Shown here piece by piece: positions 50,794 through 59,025 of a DNA stretch of 64,000 nucleotides. Each line of letters opens with the position of its first letter. Within the stretch, counting starts at the first letter, position 1. Both the position numbers and the translations under genes were made by a program. This stretch comes from Methanotrichaceae archaeon (GTDB lineage Archaea; Halobacteriota; Methanosarcinia; Methanotrichales; Methanotrichaceae), in NCBI GenBank assembly GCA_013178225.1, contig JABLXE010000003.1, positions 248,001 to 312,000 on the forward strand. The letters are read 5' to 3'. The notes under the pieces were generated by a model. That model was given only the letters and a program-made list of their open reading frames with translations, had not been told where the DNA came from and searched no databases.

Positions 50794-52317
50794 TCAGCGA
50801 ATGAGCATGCCTGAGAGCACCACCACGAACAGCCCCAGGAAGAACCAGCCCAGGATGCCCTCCAGCATGGCCAGGTGCCTGTAGAACCCCACCGGATAAG
50901 TGTTCACCGGGGCCTGCGACGTGGTGAACATCGCGGTGGAAAAGTACACGGCGTCTATAAAGGAGACGCGATTTCCGGGAACCACTTTCGCCGATCCTCC
51001 CGCGATCTCCAGCCCCTCGAACTCAAACTTCCTCATTCCGTTGCCGACGTACAACGCCACCCCGAAGAATATGATGGTGAAGAGGCACCAGAATATGGTG
51101 TAGCTGACGCGAACCCCGTAGCCCGCAGAGAGCCAGGCTATGATGTCCACGAACTTGGTCCAGCTCCAGGGTTCCTGCTCCTGGGAGATCCGGCGGTACT
51201 GGTAGTAGCAATCGTCGGCATCGTCGAACCACTCCAGGTTCTTGTAGTTCTTGACCAGGGCCAGATAGGCCGCGCCGTTGAAGACCAGAAGATCCTTTAT
51301 GGTGTCCCAGCGGACCATGAACTTCGAGAAGTCCGAGTTGTTCAGGTTCAACTGCGCGCCCGGCCCGAATTTCGCATCCTCAAGCTGCATGCTGTAAAAT
51401 CTGGAGCCCTCCAGGATCAGCCCCTTATTGAAGTTTGCTTCTGTGAAGTGAGCGTTGTCCGAGAATTTGGCCAGGCCGAAGAAGGCCACCTCCTTGAAAT
51501 CGACACCCGCAAAGTCTGCAAACCCCCCAAAACTGGCCAGGCCGAAGGTGGTGCCGTTGGTGAACTGGGCACCCCTGAAGATAACATCTCCGTTGAAGCT
51601 GGTGGCAGCAAAGCTGGCATTTCCCAGAAATCTGGTGCTGCCGAAATTAGATATGCCGTCAAACTGGGAATTGGTGAATCCCGTGAGGCTGGAGAATTGA
51701 GCGCTATTGAAGGAGACCAGCTGGGAGAACTGGGCGAAGTCGAAGCTTACGCGGTCCCTGAACTTCGTCCCCAGGAAGATGGCGTCGCCTGCAAAACGGG
51801 CGCTGGCAAAGCTTGCCTCCTTTCCGAATTCCGACATGGTGAAGGCGGCCATTCCGCTAAAGCGGGTGTCGCGGAAGTCGGTCTGCCCTGAGAACGTCGT
51901 TCCCTCGAAGCTTGCGTCCTCCAGAAATCGAGCCTTTCGAAAGCTGGTGCGGTTCATGAACTCAGTTCCGGAAAACGATACCGGCTGCTGGAAGGTTACA
52001 TCCTCGAAGTTGGCAGGCCCCTGGATCCTGGACCCGGTAATGCTTATGGATTGTTCCACAGGTCCTGAAAGTCCGCTCAAATCGAGGTAGCCGGTGACGG
52101 TTACGTTGTGGTAGCTCACCTTTTCTCCGGACCTGACCATAGACAGGATCTGTTCAGATGTAATCACCTGCTGGGTTGCAGGCTTCAGATCCGGGAGGGA
52201 TGACGAACTCTGGCCGGGGCTATCCTGCGCCAGCGCCGGGCCGGCCAGGGCCGAAAATTGCAGCAAAACCACCAGGACGATGGTCAAGGCGTCTATTGAT
52301 ATCGGTAAGGCTCTCAT
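50794..52317 (-). CDS. Exported pentapeptide-repeat protein with ion-channel-like C-terminal domain
   Basis: This 507-residue protein has a signal peptide (cleavage near GPALAQ). A long pentapeptide-repeat region covers about residues 95-320: ADF/ASF-type pentads such as FSGTEF, FLEDASF and FAGDAIF, predicted to form a right-handed quadrilateral beta-helix. A conserved WFDDADDCYYQYRR segment precedes a membrane domain of three helices. Its last two flank a re-entrant pore-like segment (DAVYFSTAMFTTSQAPVNTY), as in two-helix K+ channels. The TVGYG filter is absent; SQAPV stands there instead. It may be an ion channel gated by an extracytoplasmic sensor. A frameshifted paralog (52361-53840) lies just upstream. 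Confidence 0.85.
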   Translation of the reverse strand: MRALPISIDALTIVLVVLLQFSALAGPALAQDSPGQSSSSLPDLKPATQQVITSEQILSMVRSGEKVSYHNVTVTGYLDLSGLSGPVEQSISITGSRIQGPANFEDVTFQQPVSFSGTEFMNRTSFRKARFLEDASFEGTTFSGQTDFRDTRFSGMAAFTMSEFGKEASFASARFAGDAIFLGTKFRDRVSFDFAQFSQLVSFNSAQFSSLTGFTNSQFDGISNFGSTRFLGNASFAATSFNGDVIFRGAQFTNGTTFGLASFGGFADFAGVDFKEVAFFGLAKFSDNAHFTEANFNKGLILEGSRFYSMQLEDAKFGPGAQLNLNNSDFSKFMVRWDTIKDLLVFNGAAYLALVKNYKNLEWFDDADDCYYQYRRISQEQEPWSWTKFVDIIAWLSAGYGVRVSYTIFWCLFTIIFFGVALYVGNGMRKFEFEGLEIAGGSAKVVPGNRVSFIDAVYFSTAMFTTSQAPVNTYPVGFYRHLAMLEGILGWFFLGLFVVVLSGMLIR

Positions 52318-52360
52318 TGACAGTGCAGCCTAGGAAGTCATGATCATTTAATCTTATAAA

Positions 52361-53840
52361 TCATCTGATCATAATATTGCTCAGCGAGACCAAGAACAGA
52401 GCCAGCAATAGCCATCCCAGCAATCCTTCGATGATGACCGCGTATCTGTACCGTCCCAGGGGAACGAAGTCCACCGGGGCCTGGGCTATGAAGACCATGG
52501 CGCTGAAGTAAAGGCTCTCCTCAAGTCCGGCATTCCCCCGGTCTGAAATTGCCTTCTCGTCCGCCCTGGCGATTCCCCGCCCGAATACGAAGAGCAGGGC
52601 GAAGAAGACTATGGCCGCAATGGAGAGCAGGACCGTATAGGCAGGCCTCACCCCGTAGCCGCAGGATATCCAGGCAGCGACGTCGGCGATCTTGGTCCAT
52701 CCCAGTGGCTCTTTGTCCTGAGTTGTCCGGCGGTACTGGAAGTAGCAGTCGTTGGCGTCGTCGAACCACTCCAGCTCCCGGTAGTTCTTGACCAGGGCGA
52801 TATAGGCCGGACCGTCGTACTGCAGATGGCCGGAGAGCGTCTTCCAGGGAGCTTCCAGCCGGAAGAACTCTGCGTCGCGGAGATCTATCCTGGAGTCCTC
52901 CGCGAAAGTTGCGTTTTCCAGCTTGATGTTGTGAAGCTGCGCCCCGACAAGGTTCAAGCCGCCGCCGAATCGAGAGCCTTCGAGCTGGGCCAGTCCCTCG
53001 AACTCGGCCAGGCCGAAGACAGCATCTCCTGAAAAGTCGACCGATCCGAAATAGGCAGCGGCATCGAACCGGGACAGGAGGAAGCTGGCCTCCTGGGAAA
53101 AGCGAGATGAAGCGAAGCTGGCCCTGGTCCTGGAAGTTCGCCCCGGCAAAGACGGCAGATCCCTGAAAGGAGGTCCCATCGAAGTTCGAATACTGGTCGA
53201 AACGGGCATTGATGAAGTTGACCTGGCCAAAACTGCTGTTGCTGAAGTCCGCGTTGCCTTTGAACTGGCACTCCAGGAAGCTCGCGTTCTCTAGACTCGC
53301 ATTCCAGAATCCGCAGTAGCCTCCGAAAGAGGTGAAGTTGAAGTCGGCGCGGCCCTCAAATCGAGCTTGATTAAATAGGGTGTGTGAAAGGCTGGCATCG
53401 ATGAAGCTCACGTTCTTAAAGGTCGCATTGGAGAAGCTGCTGTCGTCGAGAAACTGAGCCAGGAAGAAGCTCGCATCGTCCGGAAACCGGACATCCTTGA
53501 AGCTGGTGCTCTTGAAGAACTGGGCCGCCGAGAAGTCGGCACTCTTATCGAAGACGGTGCCTTCAAAATCGACGAAATCCGCGAAACTCGTGCCCAGGAA
53601 ATTTGCACCGTGTATTGTGGAGTTGGTGATGGAGAAGGTGCCGTTCACGCCCAGGCCGCTCAGATTGAGATCGCCGGTTATCTCTACGCAATCGCAGGCC
53701 ACAGGCCGTCCCGTTTGCACCCTGGAAAGGATCTCCCCTGCTCCGACCTGCTCACCGTCCGCCTTCACAGGCAGCCATAAAGCCACGGTCAGCAGGACCA
53801 ATAACATAACAGTTTGCCAGGACACTACCCTATGGCTCAT
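52361..53840 (-). pseudogene. Second pentapeptide-repeat/ion-channel-like protein, interrupted by a one-base frameshift
   Basis: This is a paralog of the preceding gene with the same order: signal peptide (SHRVVSWQTVMLLVLLTVAL), pentapeptide repeats, WFDDANDCYFQYRR, and a channel-like end with AQAPVDFVPLGRYR where the selectivity filter would be. The frame from 53840 is good until about 53127 and then switches by one base. The continuation (ASFASSRFSQEASFLLSRF onwards) is in another frame and runs to 52361. Removing one base of the CCC at 53122-53124 restores a continuous protein of about 493 residues. Both halves keep normal codon use and conserved residues, so decay is very recent or the extra base is a sequence error. 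Confidence 0.85.
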
Positions 53841-53958
53841 CGGTGTAGTTATGTAAGCCTTCTCTTTTGGCCCTTCGCATTTGCCGCAAGCGGCGGATCT
53901 CCCGGCCCCGTCTTCCCTGGATTAGCTATATATCGGTTGTGCATTCCCCTGAATAGCA

Positions 53959-54876
53959 ATGGATGATGATTCGGCCAGACGGACCCTGGCCAAGCAGGGC
54001 TATCATTTGTCGGGCTCGGGCGCGGTTAAGCCATGCCTGTGGCTGAGGCGCAGCCTGAGGGGCGGAGACCAGTGCTACAAGCACCATTTCTACGGCATCT
54101 CCAGCCACCGCTGCGTGCAGATGACGCCCACCATGAAATGCAACCACCTCTGCCTTCACTGCTGGAGGCCAATTGACGGCCCCCTGCCTTCGCCAAAGGA
54201 GGCCACCGAGCCCAAGGAGCTTCTGGACGGCCTGCTGAGGGAGCAGCTGAGGATACTCACCGGATATGGCGGGTCGAAGACCACCGACCTGGCCAGGCTG
54301 GAGGAGGCCAGGCACCCCAAACATGTGGCCGTTTCTCTAATCGGCGAGCCCACTCTCTATCCCTACCTGGATGAGCTGATCAAGGAGATAGGGTCCCGCG
54401 GCATGACCTCCTTCCTGGTGAGCAACGGCACCTGCCCCGATGTCCTGGAAAAGGTTTTGCCGACCCAGCTCTACCTCAGCCTGAACGCACCGCAGGAGAG
54501 ACTCTACAAACAAGTATGCAATCCCGCCGGAGATCTATGGCCGAGAATTTTGCAGAGCTTGAGGCTGCTGAAGGATCATCCCAGCAGGACCGTGGTCCGG
54601 TTGACCCTGGCCAGGGGCCTGAACCTGCAGGACCCAGAAGGATATGCGCGCCTTATAGAGCAAGCCGAGCCAGATTTCGTGGAGGTGAAGGCCTACATGC
54701 ATCTGGGGCGTTCGAGAACCCGGCTGGACCGCGATTCCATGCCCGAACATGCTCTTATCATGGACTTCGCAAAAGAGCTCGCGAAGGTTCTGGGCTACGT
54801 TGTGGAAGCGGATGTGCCGCTTAGCAGAGTGGCGCTTCTATCCCGGGACGGCGCGTGCAGGATGCTGAAAGTATAG
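53959..54876 (+). CDS. taw1: 4-demethylwyosine synthase
   Basis: This radical SAM enzyme condenses pyruvate carbons with m1G37 of tRNA-Phe to form the tricyclic wyosine core. At 305 residues it is typical of archaeal Taw1/TYW1. It has the radical SAM motif CNHLCLHCW near residue 62 and the upstream cysteines (CYKHHFYGISSHRC) that bind the second 4Fe-4S cluster. VSLIGEPTLYPYLDEL, LVSNGTCPD, LYLSLNAPQERLYKQV and EVKAYMHLGRSRTRL are also characteristic. A Trm5-family protein that could provide m1G37 is at 20764-21570. Confidence 0.95.
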   Translation: MDDDSARRTLAKQGYHLSGSGAVKPCLWLRRSLRGGDQCYKHHFYGISSHRCVQMTPTMKCNHLCLHCWRPIDGPLPSPKEATEPKELLDGLLREQLRILTGYGGSKTTDLARLEEARHPKHVAVSLIGEPTLYPYLDELIKEIGSRGMTSFLVSNGTCPDVLEKVLPTQLYLSLNAPQERLYKQVCNPAGDLWPRILQSLRLLKDHPSRTVVRLTLARGLNLQDPEGYARLIEQAEPDFVEVKAYMHLGRSRTRLDRDSMPEHALIMDFAKELAKVLGYVVEADVPLSRVALLSRDGACRMLKV

Positions 54877-55240
54877 GGAGCAGCCTTGCGGGTGAGGCAT
54901 CGCCGGATGCTGCGAGAGGCCAACTCTTCATCAAATCAAAATGAGATAGCGAACAGGCAAACGCTTCCATAAAATGGCCAGGAAGTAAGAGTGGCAACAC
55001 AGCAGCCGATCATTGTGGATCTTTAATTCGGAATCTAAATTCGGATTATAAATACGGATAATATTATGCTAATTATTATTTTTAGGTAATCGTATCGCCA
55101 TTGATCCGAGCCTTATTGGAATAGACGGCATTTGAAAAGGAGGCAGCAATCCAGTGGGAAAACTATTTTTGCGGGTAGTTTCATTGGAGGCTCGGCGTAG
55201 GTATCGATGAATAAATATCCGGCAAAATTCGGGGGCGTTC
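54877..55240. promoter_or_regulatory. Intergenic region upstream of the receiver-domain gene
   Basis: No gene seen in 364 bases. A TATA-like GATTATAAATA lies at about 55036-55046 within AT-rich sequence where the element tcgga-t/acggata recurs (about 55028-55052). If this is the promoter, the receiver message would have a leader of about 170 nt; otherwise the promoter is nearer the start and not recognised. Confidence 0.35.
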
Positions 55241-55633
55241 ATGGCATTGCGAGAGACTAGAGTGCTGCTGGTGGAAGACAATCCCGAGCACGTCTTCGTC
55301 ACCAAGAGGATTCTAAAATTAAACAAGCTCGACAGAGATTTGATCCTGGCGGACAGCGGAAGAGACGCGCAGCAAGCGCTGGAGAGCTGCGCGGAGAAGG
55401 GCGCTCTTCCCGGACTCATTCTCCTGGACCTGAACCTTCCCGACATAAGCGGAATCGAGCTTCTGACCAGGATCAAGAAAGACCCCCGCTTCAGCCCCAT
55501 ACCTGTGGTCATTCTCACCGGCTCCAACGTGGACGACGACATCCAGAGAAGCTATGACCTGGGCGCAAGCACCTATCTGGTGAAGCCCATCTCCAGCCAG
55601 GCGCTGATGTCGGCCCTGGGAAACCTACTCTGA
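55241..55633 (+). CDS. Stand-alone response regulator receiver protein (Rcp1-like)
   Basis: This 130-residue single receiver domain has no output domain. Acidic residues are in LLVEDNPEHV (residues about 9-18), the phospho-acceptor Asp is in LILLDLNLPDISGIELL near residue 67, Thr is in VVILTGSNVDDD and Lys is in TYLVKPISS. Spacing NPEHVFVTKRIL and the insert before the acceptor resemble Rcp1-type regulators partnered with phytochrome-like or PAS histidine kinases. No kinase is encoded in this window, so the partner must lie elsewhere. Its last 9 bases overlap the convergent endonuclease gene. Confidence 0.93.
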   Translation: MALRETRVLLVEDNPEHVFVTKRILKLNKLDRDLILADSGRDAQQALESCAEKGALPGLILLDLNLPDISGIELLTRIKKDPRFSPIPVVILTGSNVDDDIQRSYDLGASTYLVKPISSQALMSALGNLL

Positions 55634-56482
55634 TTTCTCCGCCAGGGCTCTTACCAGCTGCAGATTTGCCGCATCGTCTCTTCTATCGTCAACCGGAGTC
55701 TCCAGTATCAAGGGCCGCTCCGCCACAATTTGATTCGACAGGATGACCCTGAAGCCTTCAAGGCCGATCTTTCCAAGACCGATGTGCTCGTGGCGGTCAA
55801 GCCCCGATCCCAGATCCCCTCGCGAATCGTTTATGTGGACCAGCCTGAGCCTCTCCTGGCCTACCAGGGCGTCAAACCGGCGCAGAGTCTCCTCCACCCC
55901 GTCAGGCGTTCTCAACTCATAGCCTGCGGAGAAGAGATGGCAGGTGTCCAGGCAGACGCCGATGCGCGACTTATGGCCGGCCCCCAGGGCTTCGATTATC
56001 CCCTTCAGATCCTCAAAACTGCTGCCCATGCTGTTCTTTTGCCCGGCCGAGTTTTCCAGCAGCAGAAGCACATCATTTCTCGAGATCGAGAAGGCTTCTT
56101 CGATGGCCGCGACGATCCTCTTTTGGCCCTCGTCCTTTCCTGCGCCCAAATGGCTTCCCAGATGTGTCACCAGATACGGAATCCCCAGGGCCTCACACCT
56201 CGAAAGCTCAACTGCCAGCGCCTGCACCGACCGGGAATGGACGTCCTCTTTGGGGGAGGCCAGGTTGGGCAGATAGGGCATGTGATCCACTGCTAAAGAC
56301 AGGCCGCTGCCGGCCATCTTTTGCCTGAAGCTCGCTGCCTCTGCGGGATTGAGGTCCCTGTACTTCCACCCTCTGGGGTTTCGCGAGAATATCTGAAAAA
56401 CGTCGCATCCGCGCCTCTCTGCCCTGTCGACCGCGCGATCTATTCCGCCGGCGATGGAGACATGCAATCCTGCGCGCACCAT
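55625..56482 (-). CDS. nfo: Endonuclease IV (AP endonuclease)
   Basis: This 285-residue base-excision-repair enzyme cuts DNA at abasic sites with a trinuclear zinc centre in a TIM barrel. It begins MVRAGLHVSIAGGIDRAVDR. Zinc-site motifs are visible: VTHLGSHLGAG, LLLLENSAGQKNSMG, IGVCLDTCHLFSAGYEL, LVHINDSRGDLGSGLDRHEH and the C-terminal LILETPVDD. ATG 56482 is followed directly by conserved sequence; a TTG three codons upstream is the alternative. Confidence 0.95.
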   Translation of the reverse strand: MVRAGLHVSIAGGIDRAVDRAERRGCDVFQIFSRNPRGWKYRDLNPAEAASFRQKMAGSGLSLAVDHMPYLPNLASPKEDVHSRSVQALAVELSRCEALGIPYLVTHLGSHLGAGKDEGQKRIVAAIEEAFSISRNDVLLLLENSAGQKNSMGSSFEDLKGIIEALGAGHKSRIGVCLDTCHLFSAGYELRTPDGVEETLRRFDALVGQERLRLVHINDSRGDLGSGLDRHEHIGLGKIGLEGFRVILSNQIVAERPLILETPVDDRRDDAANLQLVRALAEKSE

Positions 56483-56678
56483 GATTCTCAAAAGTGCCCT
56501 TTCAGCATCGTATGTTCGTCAAGATCATCAAAGAATATTTAGGTGCGGTGGCAAAGAGGACCGCGGTGCCGATGAAGACCAAAATAACTCTGACCACCGT
56601 GATGAGCCCTATGAGTGCTGAGGCACCGCTAGACCCGGGCCTTCAGGCCAAACCTGCACCCGGGCCCGGCCTCTACGG

Positions 56679-56978
56679 CTAGCGAGACTTCGCCCAGCTG
56701 TCGATGTGATCGATCAGGTTCAGCTCCACGATCTTTCGCGCATCGTAAAGCATCTCCGATACATCCTTTAGGTCCAGATATCTCTTAACCCCAGCTCTGT
56801 CGACCACCTCGATCTTCTCCCCAGGCCTGGACTTGGAGATGACCCTGATCTCCTTGGCCAGATCGGAGCAGGCTTTCTTCAGGTAAGTAACGGAGTAGTC
56901 GGAGACGGACTTTCGGTCGCTAAGGTTGCGATTGACCTCTTTGATGGACCAGCACATGGTGTGGACATCATCGAACAT
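56679..56978 (-). CDS. Hypothetical protein, about 99 residues
   Basis: This small helical protein is not recognised. It begins MFDDVHTMCWSIKEVNRNLS. It contains YLKKACSDLAKEIRVISKSR, a central GEKIEVVDRAGVKRYLDLKD that could be a beta hairpin, and a final helix LNLIDHIDSWAKSR. High charge and lack of hydrophobic spans indicate a soluble protein. A GTG three codons upstream (56987) is an alternative start. It is transcribed away from the tRNA-Trp/tRNA-Lys pair, which lies 68 bases beyond its start codon on the same strand. Confidence 0.68.
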   Translation of the reverse strand: MFDDVHTMCWSIKEVNRNLSDRKSVSDYSVTYLKKACSDLAKEIRVISKSRPGEKIEVVDRAGVKRYLDLKDVSEMLYDARKIVELNLIDHIDSWAKSR

Positions 56979-57045
56979 AATTTTCACAATCCTGAAACTG
57001 GATCGCCTTGGGAGCTATTTAAGGACTGCGTTATACAAAAATAGG

Positions 57046-57255
57046 TGGGGCTGGTGCGATTCGAACGCACGATCGACGGGTCTCTCCGATACTGAAGTGT
57101 TACAGCCCTCGAAGAACGGTGGCTGGTAACAACCCATTTCAGTGCTCCAACGGATCATCAACGACCTCCCCGTCGAGAGGCCTCAGCAGACCCGTTGCTC
57201 ATCATCAAATTATACCGCTGGAGCCCGTCGCCCTACCTGACTAGGCCACAGCCCC
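57046..57255 (-). tRNA. tRNA-Trp (CCA) with 136-nt intron
   Basis: Exon 1 (57255-57218, 38 nt) and exon 2 (57081-57046, 36 nt) form a full cloverleaf. The acceptor GGGGCTG pairs with CAGCCCC, the anticodon stem ACGGG pairs with CCCGT around CTCCAGA, and the T arm is GTGCG-TTCGAAT-CGCAC with discriminator A. The intron lies between positions 37 and 38, the canonical archaeal site cut by the splicing endonuclease. Ten bases separate it from tRNA-Lys upstream, so both are on one transcript. CCA is not encoded. Confidence 0.96.
57082..57217 (-). ncRNA. C/D-box guide RNA within the tRNA-Trp intron
   Basis: Read on the minus strand, the intron has box C ATGATGA (57199-57205), a 12-nt guide, box D' CTGA (57183-57186), box C' TTGATGA (57155-57161), a 12-nt guide and box D CTGA (57139-57142). 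The D' guide contains CGGGTCT, complementary to AGACCCG across the intron/exon 2 junction; its fifth base before D' faces C39. The D guide CCGTTGGAGC pairs with GCTCCAGCGG (one G-U), and its fifth base faces C34. It should therefore direct 2'-O-methylation of C34 and residue 39 in its own precursor, as known for Haloferax tRNA-Trp. Confidence 0.92.
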
Positions 57256-57265
57256 GGTTATAAAG

Positions 57266-57339
57266 CGGGCCGAGAGGGATTTGAACCCCCGACCTAAAGG
57301 TTAAGAGCCTTTCGCTCTACCTGACTAAGCTACCGGCCC
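57266..57339 (-). tRNA. tRNA-Lys (CTT)
   Basis: A 74-nt cloverleaf. The acceptor GGGCCGG pairs with TCGGCCC (one G-U), the anticodon arm is AAAGG-CTCTTAA-CCTTT with anticodon CTT, and the T arm is GGGGG-TTCAAAT-CCCTC, with discriminator G. CCA is not encoded. It is first in a two-tRNA unit with tRNA-Trp. Confidence 0.97.
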
Positions 57340-57361
57340 GGACTTTCCCACGTACGATGCT

Positions 57362-57371
57362 ACATATATAC
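57362..57371 (-). promoter_or_regulatory. TATA box of the tRNA-Lys/tRNA-Trp unit
   Basis: The minus strand reads ACGTATATAT about 25 bases upstream of the mature tRNA-Lys 5' end, matching archaeal tRNA promoters. Confidence 0.5.
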
Positions 57372-57484
57372 GTTTCGGGTGAGAGCCATCAAAACCGATG
57401 CTGCCAAAGGCCCTGAATAAAAAAATTGTGAATGGCAGCGGAAGCCCGAAAAAAAGAGACCGCAGGGGATTTGAGCCCGCCCTT

Positions 57485-58810
57485 TTAAAAGAGGTTTAAG
57501 TACCTCTCGATCTCCCACTGGTGGACGAAGGTATTGTACTCCTGCCATTCCAGGTTTCCGAGGCGCGAGATGTTGTTGTAGACGTGCTCGCCCAGAGCTG
57601 CGCGTATGACCTGGTCCTGTTCCAGGCAGTCTAAGGCCTCCTTCAGGTTGGAGGGAAGCGTCCGTATCCCCAGCTTCTGGCGCTCGGCCTCTGTGAGATC
57701 GTAGACGTTGAAGTCCACCGGATCGCCGGGATCAATTCCCCTCTTTATGCCGTCCAGGCCCGCGGCCAGAATGACGGCGAAGGCCAGGTAGGGGTTGCAC
57801 GACGGGTCAGGCGACCTGAACTCAAGGCGCGTGGACAGGCCGCGGCCGGCAGGTATCCTAATCAGCGAGGACCGGTTGGGGCCGGACCAGCTGATGTACA
57901 CCGGTGCCTCGAAGCCCGAGACCAGACGCTTGTAAGAGTTTATGAGCGGGTTGCTGACCGCGGTGATGGCAGGAGCGTGCTCGATCAAGCCGCCCACGAA
58001 ATACCTGGCCAGATCGCTGATATTCATGGCCATCTCCGGATCGAAGAACGCGTTCTCGTCTCCCCGGAAGAGCGAGATGTTGGCGTGCATTCCTGAGCCC
58101 GCCGCGCCGTAAATGGGTTTGGGCATGAAGGTGGCGCATAGGCCTTCCCGCATGGCGATGGTCTTGGTCACATACTTGAAGGTCACCACCTTGTCGGCGT
58201 TCATGATGGCGTCGTCGTAGACGAAATCGATCTCATGCTGCCCTTTGGCCACTTCGTGGTGAGAGGCTTCGATGGTGAATCCCATCTGTATCAGGGCTCT
58301 GATGATCTCGCGCCTAACATCCTCTGCCAGGTCTACAGGCCCCAAATCGAAATATCCGCCGAAGTCGTGGGGAACCGTCGAACAGCCGCTGCTTCCCTTC
58401 TGGAAGAGGAAGAACTCGAGCTCTGGGCCCACCTTCATCGAATAACCCATCTCCTGAGCCCGTTCCAGCTGCCTTCGCAGGACCGATCTGGGCGCGCCGT
58501 CGAAGGGCCGGCCGTTGGGAAGGAAGACGTCGCAGATGATCCTGGCCTCGTTCGAGCCGTCCTTGAGCCGCCAGGGCAGGAGGGCGAAGGTGGAGAGGTC
58601 GGGCTTGAGAACCATGTCGGACTCCTGAATCCGGGCAAAGCCCTCAATGGACGAGCCGTCGAAGGATATGCCGCTCCTGAGGGCCTTTCCCATCTGCGTG
58701 GCAGGTATGGCCACGTTCTTGACTATGCCCTGAATATCGGTAAATTGAAGCCGGATGGTTTCAACATTCTTCTCTTGAATGGTGCTGAGCAATTGCTCTT
58801 GTGAGTACAT
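57485..58810 (-). CDS. glnA: Glutamine synthetase type I, second copy
   Basis: This 441-residue paralog of the enzyme at 5616-6950 has all GSI motifs: ISFDGSSIEGFARIQESDM, VGPELEFFLF, FMPKPIYGAAGSGMH, INSYKRLVSGFEAPVY and RLEFRSPDPSCNPYLAF. The position of the adenylylation tyrosine reads FNVYDLTEAE, so it retains a Tyr in YDL context. The start ATG 58810 has GGAG upstream. The two copies differ in many positions and probably arose by old duplication or separate inheritance, perhaps with different nitrogen-dependent expression. A NifI1-like PII gene lies 2.7 kb away. A direct repeat ATACCTA (58884-58890 and 58900-58906) stands before its likely promoter. Confidence 0.96.
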   Translation of the reverse strand: MYSQEQLLSTIQEKNVETIRLQFTDIQGIVKNVAIPATQMGKALRSGISFDGSSIEGFARIQESDMVLKPDLSTFALLPWRLKDGSNEARIICDVFLPNGRPFDGAPRSVLRRQLERAQEMGYSMKVGPELEFFLFQKGSSGCSTVPHDFGGYFDLGPVDLAEDVRREIIRALIQMGFTIEASHHEVAKGQHEIDFVYDDAIMNADKVVTFKYVTKTIAMREGLCATFMPKPIYGAAGSGMHANISLFRGDENAFFDPEMAMNISDLARYFVGGLIEHAPAITAVSNPLINSYKRLVSGFEAPVYISWSGPNRSSLIRIPAGRGLSTRLEFRSPDPSCNPYLAFAVILAAGLDGIKRGIDPGDPVDFNVYDLTEAERQKLGIRTLPSNLKEALDCLEQDQVIRAALGEHVYNNISRLGNLEWQEYNTFVHQWEIERYLNLF

Positions 58811-59025
58811 GTATCATCATCTCCTGCGGCAGGCGCAAAAGAACTGCCATTCGCCAAGGCTTATGAAGATTTAAGAGTGGGCAATACCTACGCTTTAATA
58901 TACCTATGCAAAGGAATGGAACGTTCGCCACTTGATATTTTAAGTTAAATTAATAATAGTTCCATAATATCAAATCCTTATCCGGCAAATATGCTTATCT
59001 AGGGGTTGTCTCCTCGGATTCTACC

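Noticed and set aside
55028-55060. Short tcgga/acgga repeats upstream of the receiver gene as operator array
   Set aside because: Only three loose copies of 5-7 bases in AT-rich DNA; not distinguishable from chance.
56510-56625. Minus-strand hydrophobic frame (VRVILVFIGTAVLFATAPKY) between endonuclease IV and the hypothetical gene
   Set aside because: It has only a GTG or rarer start, no ribosome binding site and a length of about 31 codons; a chance hydrophobic frame is as likely.
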